Below are positions 63,001 to 64,000 of a stretch of 64,000 nt of DNA, piece after piece; position 1 is the first letter of the stretch, and each line of letters begins with the position of its first letter. Both the position numbers and the translations under genes were made by a program. The stretch is from an uncultured Saprospiraceae bacterium. GTDB lineage: Bacteria > Bacteroidota > Bacteroidia > Chitinophagales > Saprospiraceae. The stretch lies in the NCBI GenBank assembly GCA_938016265.1, contig CALLWB010000076.1, positions 1 through 64,000 on the forward strand, read 5' to 3'. The notes below the pieces were generated by a model. The model saw only the letters and a program-made list of their open reading frames with translations, was not told where the DNA came from and did not search any database.

Positions 63001-64000
63001 TTACAATGACAGGCAGCTGTTGCTTTTCCATATAACCATCAATAAAGTAGGCTCCAGCTCTTGGTGTCCCAACCTTTGTTCTTGTCATCGATGTATTCGG
63101 CCAAATAGAAGGATTCCCATTAAAAGTTAGAAAAGAAAGAGCGAACTCATAGTTGCTGATATAGGCATTTGTCCAGTTTGATGGCTTTGTTTCCCCTCCA
63201 ACGAGATGTAAAGGATGATTGGACACGACGGATGTTTTTGTTCCTGTTTTTGTAAGGGTACCATCTTCATCCAGTAATATATTGTTCCAAAACCTTGGGT
63301 GCATAAAATGGTCAAATGTTAGGTTTCCTGGCGGTGGTGCGGAACAGTCCTGATACACTAGATTTGGAAGGCCTGAGTGATCCATGGTAATGTCAGAAAA
63401 CCGATGATTCACATGTTTTGTTGCGGCTCCACTTTCTAGGATCAAAAAGGCATCTGGGGCATCCCACCCAATAAGATGCGAATCGCGTATTTTACCAGCT
63501 CCATCATATGTTGTGTACATAAACCGATCTCCAGTAATGATTTCTTCTCCAGAGTCTGCTACAAAAACAGACCCATCGGCTTGGTTGTAACTTGCCAACA
63601 AGATTGCTATTTGGTTATCTACAAAAATATTGTTTCGAAATTTTACTTGGTCTGGATAAGATCTTGCGTCTCCGATTCCTGAATAAACACCTACATGATT
63701 GGCATACCAAGTGCAGTTTTCCATGATTTTATCCTGAGGGTTTTTCCAACCTCCATTATTTAAAATAGCATGTGTACTATCCAAATGATCAAAAATATCA
63801 AATCCACTCATCGTACTATGTGCCTTGTTTCCTTTAAAGCGCCCCAAAGGTTCTTTATAGGGTTCCTGATCATTGAAATAGGGATCGGTACTAGAAACCC
63901 CAATAGGTTTTAGAGGCATGATAAACCAATACCCTGTGCCGGCTCCTTCACTATTTTGAAGGTTTGGGGCACCTGTAGTCCCTCCATTTCCAGCACCATT
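57059..64000 (-). CDS. Giant beta-helix / four-malectin surface protein, paralogue 3 (5' end outside window)
   Basis: The frame is open through base 64000, so the gene continues beyond the window; 2313 codons are visible. The first visible residues (GTGYWFIMPLKPIG) match the middle of the beta-helix of the other two (GTGFWFITPEHDFAG), so a G8 domain is expected upstream but is not seen. Then a Ca-loop DADGDGSSDGFEASMGRD (~450), a jelly-roll-like domain, and four malectin-like domains (about 668-813, 890-1037, 1202-1347, 1505-1652; for example ERWSSGNLFYDIPL) each inserted in an Ig/PKD-like repeat. Two uninterrupted repeats follow (SLTATPTGGTWAGSGITGNS), then the LLEGP-type module (MLEGPFASGVMIDNLKENGF) and a dockerin-like tail (TGDASSDNSIDAQDRS). 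Compared with its neighbours the malectin set has doubled. Confidence 0.85.
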   Translation of the reverse strand, partial: NGAGNGGTTGAPNLQNSEGAGTGYWFIMPLKPIGVSSTDPYFNDQEPYKEPLGRFKGNKAHSTMSGFDIFDHLDSTHAILNNGGWKNPQDKIMENCTWYANHVGVYSGIGDARSYPDQVKFRNNIFVDNQIAILLASYNQADGSVFVADSGEEIITGDRFMYTTYDGAGKIRDSHLIGWDAPDAFLILESGAATKHVNHRFSDITMDHSGLPNLVYQDCSAPPPGNLTFDHFMHPRFWNNILLDEDGTLTKTGTKTSVVSNHPLHLVGGETKPSNWTNAYISNYEFALSFLTFNGNPSIWPNTSMTRTKVGTPRAGAYFIDGYMEKQQLPVIVNDDFLYTYYFESLPTDRTVILYMDDANIGDNYLMRFPEFGNFGGLNIIRSNPSINNEPLTRDPLPVFSTLSLLEAANVSGQYIHSNGDLYIRAVARDRTQDFVIQWTQAGIVMPVIDADGDGSSDGFEASMGRDPYDEVDLATQFETDTDFEGWSFNNATGSVTGGAMEGTSTTGDPQIVKTDYNFFSGAIQYILIKMKAPSPKVARLYWERNTDSGFAGTRTIAESYTGNGEWQTLIFDVGSDPNWSDRITAMRFDPHNTTNFDFEIEWIVASDGNADNDSFADDVDACPLLYNEPLFTPDHNNFCVTETNATIATPAPIGGWWTGPGTTGTKLFINCGGTAINYENINWQADQYYTLGALGSSNKEIDNTTSLEIYQTERWRGGVLNYDIPVTNGTYLVQLYFAETYIPNQVVGTRTFDIKLEGDVVESTMDIFNEAGANTALIKSYFISVEDGNIDLDLEGIAGNPKVNGIAILPQIVAPSSLGTGTHDITYNFVDPVTGCYDTQTATITVHAAPATPTVAPPQAVCDMSQSITLTETPDGGVWSGPGIIGAPIYVNSGGPDYTEDGITWLADQHFINGSTSNFNPIAGIGSTSNQDLYKTERWRNGNLNYAVSVPNGDYQIEIHFAEMYPQYFANNNRVFNIQLEGTTVQTGMDVYAQAGAETALIKSYEVTVVDGTLNLDLIKNIAQPKISGFAILPKTFDPSTAGTGTHTLTYNYTDPLSGCSNTKTTTITVAAPPVATANGNNTICVGESSQLAGTSSGSGAKTYKWYVAGTNTLVSSAQNPTVIPSTTTAYELITTASVSGASNCTSNRSAPVTITVNPLPATPTISAAQTVCELSTTILTASPVGGVWSGTGIIGSPIYINAGGPAVAEEGISWLADQYFVNGSTSNFGGPSIANTAGQSVYQTERWSSGNLFYDIPLANGEYQVQVHFAELHAPSQTVGGRVFNILLEGTVAENNVDIFDEVGGATALIKTYTVNVSDGTLDLDFIRNPSNPKVSAISILPKSFDAQTAGPGTYSLDYNYIDPTTGCSKSNMTAITVAAAPVASIAGSVTICEGESATLNGAVTGTGNKSYRWYVVGSNGVVSQQQNITVTPTQTTNYVVYGIVNGCWSYVSSPVTVTVNPNPVTPTVTTGQTVCQRGPHKILTATPVGGVWSGTGIVGSPIYINAGGPALTEEGISWSADQSFVNGSVTNFGNTSIANTAGQSIYQTERWSSGNLLYEIPVTSGEYQVQLHFAETYMPSQTVGARIFNIELEGTVAEANIDIFDEAGPATALIKTYSVNVTDGVLDLDFIRNPDNPKVCGISILPKGFNAEVAGPGTHVLTYDYIDPLTGCENSTTSTYTVTQPPVATTSGNTSICLGESATLGGIASGSGTTSYRWYENGVSGLISQQQNFVVSPTQTTDYRLIVVVNGCWSYASAWTTVTVNQPPAPPTVSGAQTLCQRGGAVSLTATPTGGTWAGSGITGNSFNPTTAGPGVHTLTYDYTDSNGCSSLNTTNFTVEAAPVASVSGSTTICEGSSASLTASATGTGTKVYTWYVSGTNTAIFQGQTYTVSPTQTTSYDILANVGGCLSYRSAAVTVTVNSLPAAPTVSSPQTLCERGNTISLTASPSGGVWAGSGTSGSSFNPTTAGPGPHTLTYTYTNANNCSSSNTTQFTVTPAPIANATASSTSICAGREIMLNGSSPTSGTSYNYQWYLAGTNTQVSTQQNPMVTPTVDTDYKMIVTVDGCASYPSSTLTVNVDPSDAVCFQANTMLEGPFASGVMIDNLKENGFLVLTEPYTALGYAGLTNSGIVVPNSVLTGAGANNDIVDWVVVQLRDKNNPLTIVASAAMLLEQDGEIITYEQGRKSNILSFQVPHDDYYLAIFHRNHLPVMTANPIAFSGISSIFDFTSNGMSTYGTGARIQLATGTWGMITGDASSDNSIDAQDRSETWNNRNQSGYMLPDVTLDGDVNAADRSKTWNNRNKNGTID

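Noticed and set aside
1-64000. tRNA, rRNA, tmRNA or riboswitch genes
   Set aside because: No cloverleaf-like segment with a CCA-compatible acceptor, no rRNA-like stretch and no recognisable riboswitch core was found in the intergenic regions on reading them.

Overview
The window reads as chromosomal DNA of a Bacteroidota bacterium, most likely a gliding or surface-attached marine member of the Saprospiria/Cytophaga-like groups; the class is an inference. The evidence is: many secreted proteins ending in type IX secretion (T9SS) type-A sorting tails (PNP box followed by a G-x-Y-x-V strand), -7 boxes of the Bacteroidota form TAnnTTTG, weak Shine-Dalgarno signals, PorT-like outer-membrane barrels, a Bacteroidota-type HisB phosphatase domain, and very large multi-domain surface proteins. 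No rRNA, tRNA, CRISPR array, transposase or integrase was recognised.

Layout. 1-3132: 3' part of a fused isobutyryl-CoA mutase (IcmF). 3322-9440 (minus): a probable secretome operon read from a beta-propeller protein through two tandem AmiC-type amidases to two translationally coupled arylsulfotransferase-like T9SS proteins. 9655-13655 (plus): MqnC of the futalosine menaquinone route, an outer-membrane barrel, a GNAT acetyltransferase with a small hypothetical partner, and a stand-alone HisB phosphatase domain. 13660-16953 (minus): an intradiol-dioxygenase-like protein with both a Tat-like signal and a T9SS tail, and a membrane-anchored patatin. 17267-21857 (plus): an acidic secreted protein, an AT-rich acyltransferase-3/SGNH gene that appears inserted between that gene's 3' end and its terminator, and prs. 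22058-30035: housekeeping and membrane genes (short SerA, DUF819 transporter-like protein, a long coiled-coil protein with 44-residue repeats, DusB, a CPBP protease and CdsA), then a 15-bp minisatellite. 30278-38367: a leucine-rich-repeat T9SS protein, a DUF547/outer-membrane-barrel fusion, ClpC, a STAS protein and an A-type Fe-S carrier.

38606-64000 is the accessory part: two secreted beta-solenoid proteins on plus (a pectin-lyase-like helix and a protein with YadA-head-like heptads), facing three giant tandem paralogues on minus (2205, 2046 and more than 2313 residues). The two complete giants start with a signal peptide, a G8 domain and a CEMIP/TMEM2-like beta-helix with a GRYPFHWH motif. 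All three continue through Ig/PKD-like repeats into which malectin-like sugar-binding domains are inserted (two, two and four copies). They end in a conserved Bacteroidota C-terminal module plus a dockerin-like paired Ca-loop tail instead of a classical T9SS tail. This cluster is the most unusual content and looks like an expanding family of carbohydrate-engaging surface proteins; function is inferred from architecture only.

Gene ends are often marked by strong hairpin terminators, several shared by convergent genes. Start sites were moved inward from the longest frame where a signal peptide, a paralogue or a promoter position supports it.
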